DNA from: Hyperoplus lanceolatus | Taxonomy: Eukaryota > Chordata > Actinopteri > Uranoscopiformes > Ammodytidae | Assembly: GCA_026929865.2 (NCBI GenBank) | Contig: CM049414.1 | Coordinates: 971,001-1,035,000, forward strand | Reading direction: 5' to 3' | Length of the DNA: 64,000 nt | In this document: in pieces, positions 10,493-21,296 of the stretch | Position numbering within the stretch: position 1 is the first letter of the stretch | Layout of the letters: each line of letters starts with the position of its first letter | The notes under the pieces: model-generated | Database searches by the model: none | What the model was told of the DNA's origin: nothing | Seen by the model: only the letters and a program-made list of their open reading frames with translations | Translations under genes and position numbers: made by a program

Positions 10493-13400
10493 AGGGGGCG
10501 TCAGACGCAGTCTAGCAGACATCGTCGTGGCAACTCCTGGTCGGCTGGTGGATCACATAAACAAGAACTCCGGTTTATGTCTGCAGCACCTCAGGTTCCT
10601 CGTGAGTTCTTTAAGCTAAATGAGTTAAACCAGTATATTTACCAAGCACATCATGTTGTCTGCCCTCTATCATATGTGTACTTTACCAAAGTAGATGCTA
10701 ACATTCTCATATCCATCCCAGATTATTGACGAGGCTGACAGGATGATTGACAGCATGCACCAGTCTTGGCTCAGTCAGGTGGTGAAGGCCGTGTACAGGT
10801 CAGGGAGTGGAACAGAAGACTACTCCATGTTCACACGGACTGAGCCCGCGTATGTCACAGCAGCCAGGTGAGTCCACCTCAATGACAAACACGTAGGGTG
10901 CAAAGACTGCTTGACCTTCCTATTCCATGCTATGCAATCACGCACTGCATGTCAATATATTTGGCCAATCAGATGAAGCTCTACTGCTCTTATGCCCGTC
11001 CCACACGTAGACGCTAGAGGCTGACACATGGATTGGAAGATATATTTCTTGGATTAAGCGGGCTTGGATTTAAATGAAGAGCAAGTGTGTAGCCTATCAC
11101 CACAGACAACGTTGCCAACATTGTAAAGTCCACCAAACTCAACAACTGGGTCAGACTAAACTGATCTGCGACTGCTTTAGTAATATGAATAGGCTACTAC
11201 TATTCTTCATTATTGCAAGTGATATTGCCATTGCAATATTCAATGACGTTATCGCATGTTTTCCTGATACATCAAACCCACACAAGCACCTGACTGTGCT
11301 GTCAGTCTGTCTCCCCCTCAGATGCCCCTGCAGAAGCTGCTGTTCTCTGCCACGCTGACCCAGAACCCAGAGAAACTCCAGCAGCTGGGCCTACACGAGC
11401 CCAGACTCTTCAGCTCCATCCACACCACAGCAGCAGAAGACCCCACCCACAATCCAGACCGCTTTGACTTCCCCCAGGGGCTCACGGTAAGAGATGACCT
11501 TTGGCCCTTAGCAAGGAGGGCCGGTTTCAGACAAGAGAAATGACAAAGTGTCAAAGACATGGTTCTCTTTGTTATGCCTTGTTGCCTAACCCTAGATCTG
11601 GCTTGTGTTTCCACTGCTGACAGTACCCGTACTTAGTGAATGGTGCTCAATAGTGTTTTGTGCCTCCAATGGAGCCTTCCAGGCAGCGCTGCCTGGAAGG
11701 CTCCGTTGGAGGCACAAAACACCTATCACTGTGAATGGTGTTTTCTTCTCCACCGATCCCCCAGGGATGCGTCCTCTCCCCTCTCTTATTTGTTTTATAC
11801 ACTCATGATTGTCCAAGCCGACGGATGATTCCTGCTGTTTTTATGTCGACACCGCTTTTATGAAAATGTTTTATTGAATCTGTTCTTACTGTTTGTTTTA
11901 TCTGCTGGCACGGGTCACTTTCTGTGAAACATAAAAGTCGTCTGCAGGGGATTGTAAAAGGGAGTGACCTTCATGACCCATATAAGGTCAGGTCATTGAA
12001 GAAGGGCCGTTCAATTACGGCTGATTCAACCCATCCCTTGAACTTTGAAATCATGTTGCTTGTTACTGTCAGGGCGCAGATACAAGCTGCCACTTCGCAG
12101 AAAAAACAGGATAAGAAAATGATTTATGCTGCTATCAGTCTTGTCAATGACCACATGAAACTTGATTTGTTTTTTGTTGTTTGGTATGTGTTGTCTTATT
12201 TGTTGTTTGTTTGCTGTTTACCAAATTGCCCCTCAGGGATAATAATGATACCTTGAACCTACAAAGGTTTATGCTGGACAGTGACAGCCACGGTCAGAGT
12301 ATATACAGTCTATGGGTCAGAGCTGTTGAACGGCGCTGGCAGCAGCAGCTACGTAGCTATGGTGAAATCATAGCAGTGGGGGAACACAGTGTAGCCAGCT
12401 AATTATTTCAATGCAGAGGAAACAAGATAAACAAAGAGCTGCACACCAAAAAAATTCCCTAAACACAAGACTCTCACTCTTGCCGAGGAGACTACACACA
12501 GTGGCTGTGTTCGGAAAGCCATACTAACGTCCTACTCATACTAATTTTGACTTCAATTTGAGTATGTGACGGTTGGGTATGCGAGAAATTCCCGGATGAG
12601 TACTAACTTCCGGGAAAATTTTGGGTATGGATCGATTGGATACTTTTCCTACTCAACTGCCCCACAATGCACTGGGTCAATTCTACCCGCACAGGAAAAT
12701 GAAATATTTTCGAGCAAGTTGCTAGGCAACGACATTGTTTGGGGTCCGCGATCTGACAACTGTACGTGCAGTCATTCATAAACTCTTACAATAGATAAGA
12801 GATGAAGATAAATACCTAACAACATTAGAGATAATAAGTGAAATGAGTGATGCCAGTCTGATAGTGTAGACAGATCAGAACTGTGTTCGACCAAACACAG
12901 CGGCTCGTCCAGCTCAACTCACAGACAGCTGAGTGCTGTCAGACGAGCCGGACAGAGATCGTCGGAGGGATCCTCCGCCTCAAAACATAATTATAAAACA
13001 AGAGGTCTAAAACACAGATGATGAACACAGGAATGTAAAAATCTAGTTCAATATCTAACCTGTACAGGGCGGCAATACGCTAAACATTGTCTAAACGGCC
13101 TGTATCTTTTTTTTGTAATTAGTATTTTATTGAGTTTTTATACATCACAGTAACAATGTAATCAGAATTGTAGTCAACACAACAATTGACGTCTTACAAT
13201 TTATCCCTTAGTGATGTTACATTTTGAAAAAGAAAATAAAGATTTATGCCAAAAGGGGTAATGATAATCAGGTAGAAATTGTTAAATAAAAAGGAAAAAA
13301 ATAAAAAATAAATAAAGAACAAAAAACGGTGTATATATAATAGAAAAACACACATGGATCAGTTGTACAAATATATAATAAGCAGCACTCTCTCAACTGG

Positions 13401-16400
13401 TCGCAATATATTGCACGTACTTTTCCCATTTCGCCACATATTTTTCAGTCCTGTCATTGATGTTGAACGAGATTTTTTCGTAGGATGCCACTTTTGCCAA
13501 CTCCGTCCTCCACTCAAGGAAAGATGGCTTAAACGGCCTGTATCTTGTAAGAAGAAGAAGAAATTATTTATTGCTTGAGTATACTTCAACTGAAAAAGGT
13601 TCGACGCACCTCACATACACAATCGATCTTTGAGTAGAGAGTATGTAGTATATAGATGTTGAGTATGTAGGATGTAGGACGCTAGTATGGCTTTCCGAAC
13701 ACGGAAATGATGATTCTGTTGACCAATTAACGGACTGAAGTGTTTAGCTCCACCCTTTTGGGACGGCTTAGCACCCCAGCGAAAGGGTAACAAAATAAGT
13801 GCAGCTAATGCCTCGTTTCCACCGAGTAGAGCGGGTCGGGTCGGAGCGGCTCAGAGCGGGACAGCTCACTTTTAAGAATCTCTGTGGTGTTTTCTTTCAA
13901 TATTCGCTTGGTATCTCACTATGGGACACGCCCCTCGCGCTGTCCTCCAGAAGCAATTTTACACTACGCCAGTCGTGACTGGCCAATAGACGTGACGTCT
14001 GCCTTGCAGAGGAGGGACTTCCTCCTACTACATAAGTCCCGTCGTCACGTCATCTCTTCAGTCTTTTACCTCTTCTCGCTCCTAGAAGCACCTCTTGGAA
14101 GGAAGTTGTAGACGGCCTAGCAAACAGTTCATAGAGCGAGCTAACCCCTCCGTCACCGAACGCTAGCCTACATCGCTACATCAAACCTCTGAGAAGCTAA
14201 AGCTAGACTGTCACCATACAGTAGCTGCTAGTACACATACTAGCTGCAATCCACTTTATTTAGCTGGCCTGTCACTAAACAGCGGCTGTTAATAAGCGGA
14301 GAGCAAACATGCAGTCAGAGCCTGAACTTACCCTAACCGAGGGCTCGGGGAAGCCTCTGACAAAGTCCTGCGTATGCGGGAACAAGATGTCGGGAGCGGA
14401 TAGCCACTCCGCTTGCATCCACTGCCTCGGGCTGGAACACGCCAAGGCGGCCCTTGCATCCCCGGCTACCTGAGAGCACTGCGCGCGTTTTTCACACAAA
14501 ACCCGCAAACGCCGACTGAAGAAACAAGCGAAACTGTTCGCAGAAGATCCCGTAATGGGGGTAACCGACCCACCACTACTGGAGCTAGCGGAAGGTTCCC
14601 GGGGGATCGCCGTCCCACCGGGCACCAGCTGGGGATTGGAGGTGGACCTCACCGAAGGTTCCCAGCCGCTCGAGCTAACCCAACACGACAACGTCAAGGC
14701 TAGCCTGTTGGCAGAGCCTGACGAAGCCGAGGGCGGTTACTACGAGTCGGGAGAGGAATCCATTAGCCTCGGCTCTGATGAGGACGAGGAGGATGATTCC
14801 TTTTCCCCGCGCACCGCGTCGCCTATGGTGGTAGGCGGCATGTGCACCAGCTCCCCGAACCCGGCTTTCAGCGTGGATCTCCACGAGGCCTGCAAAAGGG
14901 CAGCTGCGAAGCTGAATATTGTGTGGCCTGAGCCCCCGGTAGAGACCGCAACTTCCCGCTACGAGGGCAAGCGACTCCCAAAGGCTAAAGCCTCCACCAG
15001 CCTGCTGCTTCCGGCCTTTCCCGAGTGCCTGGATGAAGAGACTCGGTCCTGGAGCAAGCCTCTCTCAGCCAAGATCCCTGTACAGGGTGGATCGGCGTTG
15101 GATTGGGCCGGTATGGAGGAAAAGGGGTTCTCCCACCTGCCTCCGGTTGAACCATTGCTGGCGTCGCACCTCCACCCCACGCAGAAGTCCGCCATGACTT
15201 CGGCCTGCCCTACACTGCCGTCCAAAGCTGACTGCTTCCAGTCGTCACTGACTGAAAAGTGCTACAAGGCGATGGCCAGAGCTGGAGGTCGACATGTCAA
15301 CGTCATCCACCCCAGCCGTGTGGGATGAGCTGTGCGTCGTGACGGACCTGTGCCTGCGCCTTCACAGGAGCTCTGTCCAAGCGTCCGGCAGAACCATGGC
15401 TTTGATGGTCGCCCAAGAAAGAGCAAGATGGCTGAACCTGTCCAGTCTCTCTCTGATGGAAAAAAACCCAACTCCTCGACGTGCCTGTGGACCCAAAAGG
15501 TTTGTTTGGCCCAGCGTACAAAACTATGCTGAAACGATGGGAGGAGAAAAAGAGGGAAGGTGAGGCGCTGCGACTGTGTCTACACAGAAGAGCGCCTTTC
15601 CACACCAAAGCACCTGGCCAGTTGTTCACCCAGCCCCGCGCCCCTTCGTCGGCTTACCGCATCCCGAATCGTCAGCCCCAACCAACCCACGGGACCGGCC
15701 GGGGCCAGAACAAGCCACCGGAGCATTGAGGTGCGTTGGGGAGGAAGCCACCCGCACCCGGGTCGAACGGCCCCTTTGGATACTCAGGGAGCCATGAAGA
15801 AAAGGTGCGCTACCTAGGGCGCTGCAGCCAGGGGGGTACGGCAGGCCTGGCCAGACGCCGTCACCGTCCCCCCTAGATGTTCTGTTCTGTTTTATCATGC
15901 CACGTAGGCTTCGGGGATAAAACTGCTTTTAGTCACCCCTTAATGAAGCGCTTCCTAAAAGGTGTGAGGAGAGAGAGACCCGTGACGCGCTCTCTCGCTC
16001 CGCAATGGGATTTAACATTGGTGCTGCGCGCACTGGTTAAAGCCCCATTCAAGCCTATTGATCGAGTTCCCCTCAAGTTTGTGTCAGTCAAGACAGCTTT
16101 GCTGCTGGCTCTGACGTCAGCTAAGAGAGTGAGCGACCTGTCTGCACTCTCTGTAGCCCCTTCATGTATGTGAATACAAGGAGACGGCAGTTCGGCCATA
16201 TTACGCCGAACCTGGCTTTTACACCTAAGAGTATTACTAGCTCGTTCAGATCGAGAGTAATAACACTCAATGGCTTCTCCCTTCCTCCTCATCAATCTGA
16301 GGAGGAAGCAACAGCCCATCTCTTGTGCCCCGTGCGCGCGCTTGCATGCTATGTGAGGCGCACGGAGGCTCTGCGCCAATCTCAACAGTTATTTGTGCAT

Positions 16401-18329
16401 TACAGGGAACATTCACAAGGCCTCCCCCTGACTAAACAACGCCTGTCACATTGGCTGTGTGAAGCGATCACACAGGCTTATGTGTCAACGGGGGCGGAGC
16501 CACCTGAGAATATCAGAGCTCATTCGACTAGAGGAATCTCGTCCACTGTCGCTCTGCAAAAAGGACTGCCTATGGAGGATATCTGCACAGCAGCCTCCTG
16601 GGCTTCCCCATGCTCTTTTATTAGGTTTTACCTAAGAGACATGTCGCGCCTCTCTATGACACACTCAGTGCTGAGTGCTTTGTCAGAGTGAGTGTGATTG
16701 TGTGACTATCCATTCACATGTTAAACAAATGTGATGTGGAGTCAAATACTCATGCCGAGAGTTCTTGTGTCTTATCAGACACATTAGAGCTGCTCGTTGA
16801 TGTTGTGCTACGTCTGACGCATGATACTGGCACGTATCTGTGTTTCTGGTACTGAACGGGACCAATGAGGCAGAGACTACATCGTGCTTCGCCCTTTAAC
16901 CCAATAGCGATAGCCTTAAAAGGCGAAGTCTATACGATATAGAACGTTAGTTACGTATTGTAACTCTAGATTCTATGAGTATAGGCGCAGCCTTTTAAGG
17001 CTATCGCAATTGGGTTTGTCCTCGGCGCTAGCCGTAGCACTGAAAAATTAATAATCCCCGCCCACCAACAGTGTGGGCCTCAATCACGTCCGCAGCTCGC
17101 ACATATAAGCGGGCGCCAGTGGACGTTCTGCTCCCAAAAAACAGCTTTTCTTCAGCTATTTAAAGGTCAATGAGGCCGATCACTTAAAAGGCTGCGCCTA
17201 TACTCATAGAATCTAGAGTTACAATACGTAACTAACGATTCATTTAATGACGAGGAAAAACACCACACTATAAACAGTGCTGCGCTCACATTTTCGCCAA
17301 AACACAAGACTCTCTTCACTCTTGCCGAGGTGACAACACACGGCGGAAATGATTCTTTCGACCAACTGTGGTCAAGCCAGTGGTCTCTCGTTTTTGCTTG
17401 GTCAAACCGCCGCTTCTTTATTTATTCCCCCATGTTGTTGTGAGCGTGTATTTACTACTATCTATGGCGTAAACACACAGAGACGGCTCGGTGCAACTCA
17501 TAGAGACAGTGAGACACAGTGTAACCAACTGATTAATTTATTGTCGAGGAAAAACACCACACAATAAACAGTGTTGTGCTCACATTTTCACCAAAACACA
17601 AGACTCTCTTCACTCTTGCCGAGATGACTAGGCGGAAATGATTCTTTCGGCCAATCAAATGACGGCAGTGTGTAGCTCCGCTTTTTCGGCACCCTTTCAG
17701 GCGGCTAGTACCCCTACGGAGGAGTACTGAGATTAGGAGCGGCTCAGAGCGGTTAGGTGCGCTTAAACCGTATCCTACCCAACTTTTGACAAATGAAAAG
17801 CCAAACTACCCAGACCGAACCGCTCCGATCCGACCCGCTCTACTCGGTGGAAACGAGGCATTTGCCTCTCTTATATTCGAACCTTTCCCAACTTTTGACA
17901 GCAAAAAATGCAAGCAGAGCCGCACCGGAGCGCAACATTGAAACAAGGCTTTAATGTGTGCTCTGTTGTGGTTTCAGGAGTTTTATGTTCCCTGCACCAT
18001 GAACAAGAAGCCCCTCCTCATCCTGCACTTCATCCTGCGCATGAAGCTCAGCCCCGTCCTCTGTTTCACCAACTCCAGAGACACTGCACACAGGTTGGAC
18101 ACAGCAACACACATATATTCAGCTATGTGGTGCCTTAGGCCCCTCTCACCATATGGTTCTCCTCTCAGACTCTTTGTGCTGGTGCAGTTGTTCGGTGGGG
18201 TCCAGGCTGCTGAGTTCTCCTCCAGACTCTCTCCTGGGGACAGGAAGAAGACGCTCAAGGAATTCGAACAAGGAAAGATCCAACTGTGAGTTTGTTAAGA
18301 TTGTAGATTCATTACTGCAGCGACTACAG

Positions 18330-18365
<36 letters not shown>

Positions 18366-19420
18366 GTGCGTGTGCGCGCCAGGTCCTCACTAATTCACAG
18401 GGCTGTTTGAGAGCTGGAGGTGTAGTCAGGGATTCTGGAGAACGCTTTTTGTAAAATCCCTTTATCAGTATATATCTCCTCGCGATCCGCTACTTGTCCG
18501 TACTGTGTCCACTGGAATAAAATCCAGTGTTGATACACAGCCTAGGCTCTGTAGATGGGCCCTTTGCTAGCTTCAATGGACCCTCTTTGTTGTCATACAC
18601 ATGGAGCTTTATTTGTTCATAGATGTATGTGTGTGCATCTAATATAAACTGACATGTCATCCTGAAGGTTGATCAGCACAGACGCAGCTGCCAGAGGCAT
18701 CGACATCAGCGGGGTCAAATGTGTTGTGAATTATGATACACCACAGTACATCAGGACTTACATTCACAGGTGAGCTGGCCACCAAAATACTGCTTTTTAC
18801 TGTTGTCAGACACGTTTACAGATGGTGTAACTATATACTTTAGATGTAGATCCATCATATAGTGTTATCAATGAGACACTTATATATTTTCAGGATTGGA
18901 CGAACAGCGAGGGCAGGGAAAGCGGGGTTGGCCTTCACCTTTCTGCTAGGAGTGCAGGTAAAATAATTATAACACATGCACAAAATGAAATAAAGGGGAG
19001 AGGGGCCGACTAGACATATCGTATAAACAGTCGGTATGAAATAAAGCTTTTTGTTTTTTCCTCTCAGGAGAAGAACTTCCTTCAGATGGTGGCGGAGGCA
19101 GGAAGCCCCGGGATGCAAAAGCAAATAGTCAAACCAGAGAACCTGAAGGGTATGGAAGCCCGGTATGAACAAACACTGCAGGAGCTGGCTAACGTTATCA
19201 AGGTACTATCCTCAAAAACAGACATTAAATAGGCTTAAAATCCCCCAGTATAAAAGGTTTCTGTGCATACCTACTTTAGAATTACACTATTTATGACTGA
19301 CTCTTTTTGTAATAACTCACTTTTGTACTACTTTAGCAGTTGTTACTATGTTTTACCTCAATGGCAAATAACACCTTTTTATCCTTGTGTTTCTGTTTAC
19401 AGGACGAGAAAGCCAAATAA
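10493..19420 (+). CDS. ddx51: DEAD-box RNA helicase DDX51, C-terminal two thirds (9 coding exons)
   Basis: This is an ATP-dependent RNA helicase; DDX51 (yeast Dbp6 family) acts in the nucleolus in 60S subunit and 28S rRNA 3'-end maturation. Exons: 10493-10601, 10722-10867, 11306-11486, 17978-18093, 18169-18285, 18668-18769, 18894-18957, 19068-19202 and 19403-19420. All introns are GT-AG and the phases join to about 328 codons. Motifs in order: [10 protein letters not shown] (Ib), [16 protein letters not shown] (II; this extension is typical of DDX51), [19 protein letters not shown] (III), [15 protein letters not shown] (IV), [17 protein letters not shown] (V), [13 protein letters not shown] (VI). 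The Q motif and Walker A exons are not found in 1-10492 and are probably left of the window; the first exon border is uncertain by a few bases. The 6.5-kb intron 11487-17977 is full of transposons. Assignment to DDX51 rests on remembered orthologues. Confidence 0.93.
11306..11321 (+). promoter_or_regulatory. ddx51: 16-nt ddx51 exon head between two competing AG acceptors
   Basis: The previous exon ends in phase 2, and only use of the AG at 11304-11305 keeps the frame, giving S-LSPPQ before [11 protein letters not shown]. The AG at 11320-11321, preceded by a better pyrimidine tract (TCTGTCTCCCCCTCAG), would remove 16 nt and shift the frame. The pyrimidine tract of the stronger-looking site is thus itself coding. 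Confidence 0.7.
11636..11740. mobile_element. Tiny hairpin MITE with 10-bp direct repeats
   Basis: An almost perfect palindrome (about 11653-11723) has arms running from TGTTTTGTGCCTCCAA to GGCAGC and back. It is flanked by the direct repeat GTGAATGGTG at 11636-11645 and 11731-11740, as expected of a target duplication. A related hairpin lies at 60664-60816. Confidence 0.65.
11741..12504. other. ddx51 intron, mostly repeat-derived
   Basis: No exon is seen. The text at 12310-12490 (CGCTGGCAGCAGCAGCTAC, AACACAAGACTCTC, CTTGCCGAGGAGAC) is shared with 17240-17660 and 25870-25940, so it belongs to the repeat family annotated at 13809-17860. Confidence 0.5.
12505..13704. mobile_element. 1.2-kb TIR element (GTGTTCGGAAAGCCATACTA ends)
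   Basis: The ends GTGTTCGGAAAGCCATACTA (from 12507) and its exact inverse (to 13702) bound a non-coding element, followed inside by the weaker GTCCTACTCATAC and TGAGTATGTAGGATG inverse match. It has been split by a later L1 insertion (13109-13529). The superfamily is not determined. Confidence 0.7.
13109..13529 (-). mobile_element. 5'-truncated L1/Tx1-like LINE insertion
   Basis: A T-rich start on + (the poly(A) tail on -) and the direct repeat TAAACGGCCTGTATCTT at 13092-13108 and 13530-13546 mark a 17-bp target duplication. On - the right part translates as [20 protein letters not shown] and then [14 protein letters not shown], the C-terminus of L1/Tx1 ORF2. This is a late, target-primed insertion into the TIR element around it. 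Confidence 0.8.
14309..15729 (+). pseudogene. DIRS ORF1 (Gag-like) with one stop and frameshifts
   Basis: The frame begins [15 protein letters not shown] and has a zinc-ribbon-like CVCGNKM...[17 protein letters not shown] segment (residues about 24-54), common in DIRS ORF1. A TGA near 14471 interrupts it, after which the same frame is open to 15328. The middle is acidic (DEDEEDDSF). Beyond 15280 the reading moves to another frame ([20 protein letters not shown], then [19 protein letters not shown]) and again to one with [16 protein letters not shown], ending at 15729. Confidence 0.8.
15877..16691 (+). pseudogene. DIRS tyrosine recombinase, one frameshift
   Basis: This would integrate the circular DIRS intermediate. 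The first frame (15877-16173) holds [20 protein letters not shown] with the first catalytic Arg region; the frame then shifts near 16165, and the second part runs to 16691. It carries the HSTRG box (His and second Arg) and [17 protein letters not shown] with the likely catalytic Tyr. All catalytic residues are readable, with only one frame break seen. Confidence 0.82.
16898..17015. repeat. Palindromic internal complementary region of the DIRS element
   Basis: AACCCAATAGCGATAGCCTT at 16900 recurs inverted at about 16998-17017 with one change, each followed inward by GGCGAAGTCTATAC- or GGCTGCGCCTATAC-type text. It overlaps the left copy of the element's inverted repeat. Confidence 0.65.
17238..17663. 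repeat. Imperfect tandem duplication, period about 300 bp
   Basis: GAGGAAAAACACCACAC...CACATTTTCGCCAAAACACAAGACTCTC at about 17251 recurs at about 17545, including AAATGATTCTTTCG. Both units belong to the TIR element at 13809-17860. Confidence 0.65.
18331..18378. repeat. (TG)n microsatellite in a ddx51 intron
   Basis: Uninterrupted TG from 18331 to 18360 followed by CG/TG variants, 45 bases after the 5' splice site at 18286. Confidence 0.9.
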
Positions 19421-19477
19421 CGGAGCCACACTGCCATATTTTCATCACAGCTGTTATAAGAGTTCTTCATGTTGTTC

Positions 19478-19483
19478 AATAAA
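19478..19483 (+). terminator. ddx51: Poly(A) signal of ddx51
   Basis: AATAAA lies 57 bases after the ddx51 stop codon and is followed by an A-rich and then GT-rich stretch. The 3' UTR is therefore very short. Confidence 0.7.
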
Positions 19484-19607
19484 AAAAAATAAAAAAGTGT
19501 TTGTGTGTGGTGAAGCTGCTGATTTCAGTCGTATAGCACTAGCTTCCCCTGTGAAAAACCCCCAACACATGAGAAGGATCTGAAATCATTTTGGCGGCCT
19601 ATTTTCA

Positions 19608-19613
19608 TTTATT
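19608..19613 (-). terminator. smim8: Poly(A) signal of smim8
   Basis: TTTATT on + reads AATAAA on -, 115 bases beyond the smim8 stop. It faces the ddx51 signal at 19478. Confidence 0.65.
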
Positions 19614-19728
19614 CAGCTTACTGTTGTGTGGTAATTGTTACAGTGGTATTTACAGATTGGAGAAAAGCCTAGCAGGTTTACTAAACACACAGTTTAATGA
19701 AAGCATGTAGAGTAGAGTTGGCAGGTTT

Positions 19729-21263
19729 TCAGTCCCATTTGGAAGTCTTCCTCCTCATGTATTTCTCTCCCTGGCTGTCCACAGCCTGGTACAGCACCTG
19801 GTCGTTCTCCTTCATGGCGTGCATGTAGCCCAGGTAGCCCACACACAGAGTGATGCTCACCAGTCCAAACACCATCACTGGTTTGTTCTGAAAAAACAAC
19901 AGCAGCACTGTTACAGTCAAGGTCTTGTTTACTCATGGGTAACTATAGACCAAGTGGCACCTACACTGCTACAGTCAACACCAAGATGAAGAGGTTTAAT
20001 CAAGGCAGCTGACGGACAATCTCGCCATCTGCACGTAGAGAGAGCAGCTCTCTCGTTCTGGTGTTTGTCTAATTAAGACCTTCTTCACCGGTGGAAATCT
20101 GAAGGTGTATTGAACTCTGAGATCCTATGTAGTATAACCCTCGTAATGTACTCCCGTCTGACTTACACCCATGGTCCTCTGGGGTCATATTGACCCCAAA
20201 CGGTTTGGTGTTTTTTTAAAGCCTAAAGTATAAATTGTCAATAAATGTTGTGTTACACCTTTACTCTGACTTTAGTCCAACCCATTACCACAAACATTTG
20301 TCTTAGTTTTTGAATTTTAGGCCAACGGACCTTGTTTACATAAAAATATACAATTTTTTAAAATTAAAAAAAAAAAAAAATCCTTAACATGATTTTGACT
20401 ATATGACTCATTAGAGAGTGGCTTGTGTCAAAGGTTAGTGAAAAAACTGTTTTTGAATCACTTAGATTTTTTGAATAGGAGCAAATACAAACACCCATGG
20501 TCCTCTGGGGTCATATTGACCCCGCCCGGTTCGGCTGTTTTTTAAAGCCTATAAAGTATAAATTATCAATTAATTTTGTGTTACACCTTTAGTCTGACTT
20601 GAGTCCAACCCATTACCACAGATATTTCCATTAGTTTTTTAATTTAGGGCCAACAGACCTTGTTTATATAACAGTATGCATTTTTGGATTTAGACGGTCA
20701 AACCAGGCGGGGTCAGTTCTCGCCTGGTTTGACTGTTTCTAAGGCAAAAAGCATAAATAATCACTAACCTCAGTTTTTCAGTTTTATACTCAACTTTATC
20801 CTCACTCTTTACCTGACATAATAAACATTACAACACAACATTACAACACGTAAAACTTTTCAAAAATTAACTTTTTAGAAGTGAGTCATCCTCGATTTGT
20901 CCCTCAGTTGCATGCGAGGCCGGTAGTTATGGAGTGATCTTTGCCGATTCACTTCATTGCATTTTGTTGGACTTGGTTCAAAATGAGCTCACAAGCCTCT
21001 AAGGTAAAGCCTGCTGCCTACTGATCATGCTGCCTGTCTCAGACTAAGGTTTGAAATGGTGCAGAGTCTGCCAGAAACAATCTGTTTATGTGTTTTGTTT
21101 TCTAAACTATTGCTTGACCCCACACATCAAAGGCACAGGTGTTGGGTCTGTCTGTGTGTTTTTTTGGGGGGGAGTGCTCATGTGTGCGTGCGTGTGTGTG
21201 TGTGTGCTCATGTACAGGTATGTGCATGTATGGGTGTGTGTGTGTGTAGGTGTGTGTGTGTGG

Positions 21264-21296
<33 letters not shown>

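Larger units (their letters stand above)
13890..17237 (+). mobile_element. DIRS1-like tyrosine-recombinase retrotransposon, RT-RNaseH deleted
   Basis: A leader (13890-14308) is followed by ORF1 (14309-15729) and, after a short gap, by the tyrosine recombinase (15877-16691). The reverse transcriptase, RNase H and methyltransferase-like parts that should lie between are absent. Inverted repeats at 16944-16999 and 17184-17237 and a palindrome at 16898-17015 are the terminal and internal complementary regions of DIRS elements. It sits inside a TIR element inside a ddx51 intron. Confidence 0.85.
13809..17860. mobile_element. TIR element (TGCCTCGTTTCCACCGAGTA ends) carrying a DIRS insertion
   Basis: The left end TGCCTCGTTTCCACCGAGTA (13809) is followed by GAGCGGGTCGGGTCGGAGCG, and the inverse of both closes the element at 17860. 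The outer parts match the partial copy at 25579-25960. Most of the interior is the DIRS retroelement. No transposase of the host element is left. Confidence 0.7.
20163..20690. repeat. Tandem duplication of about 320 bp
   Basis: CACCCATGGTCCTCTGGGGT at 20168 recurs at 20492, and the match continues through AAAGCCTA-AAGTATAAATT, CCAACCCATTACCACA and GGCCAACGGACCTTGTTTA-type text. A third, weaker relative follows at about 20695-20800. Confidence 0.75.

Noticed and set aside
11322..11543. Start of a protein at the Met of [11 protein letters not shown]
   Set aside because: This Met is internal to the helicase, just before motif III; it is an exon, not a gene start.
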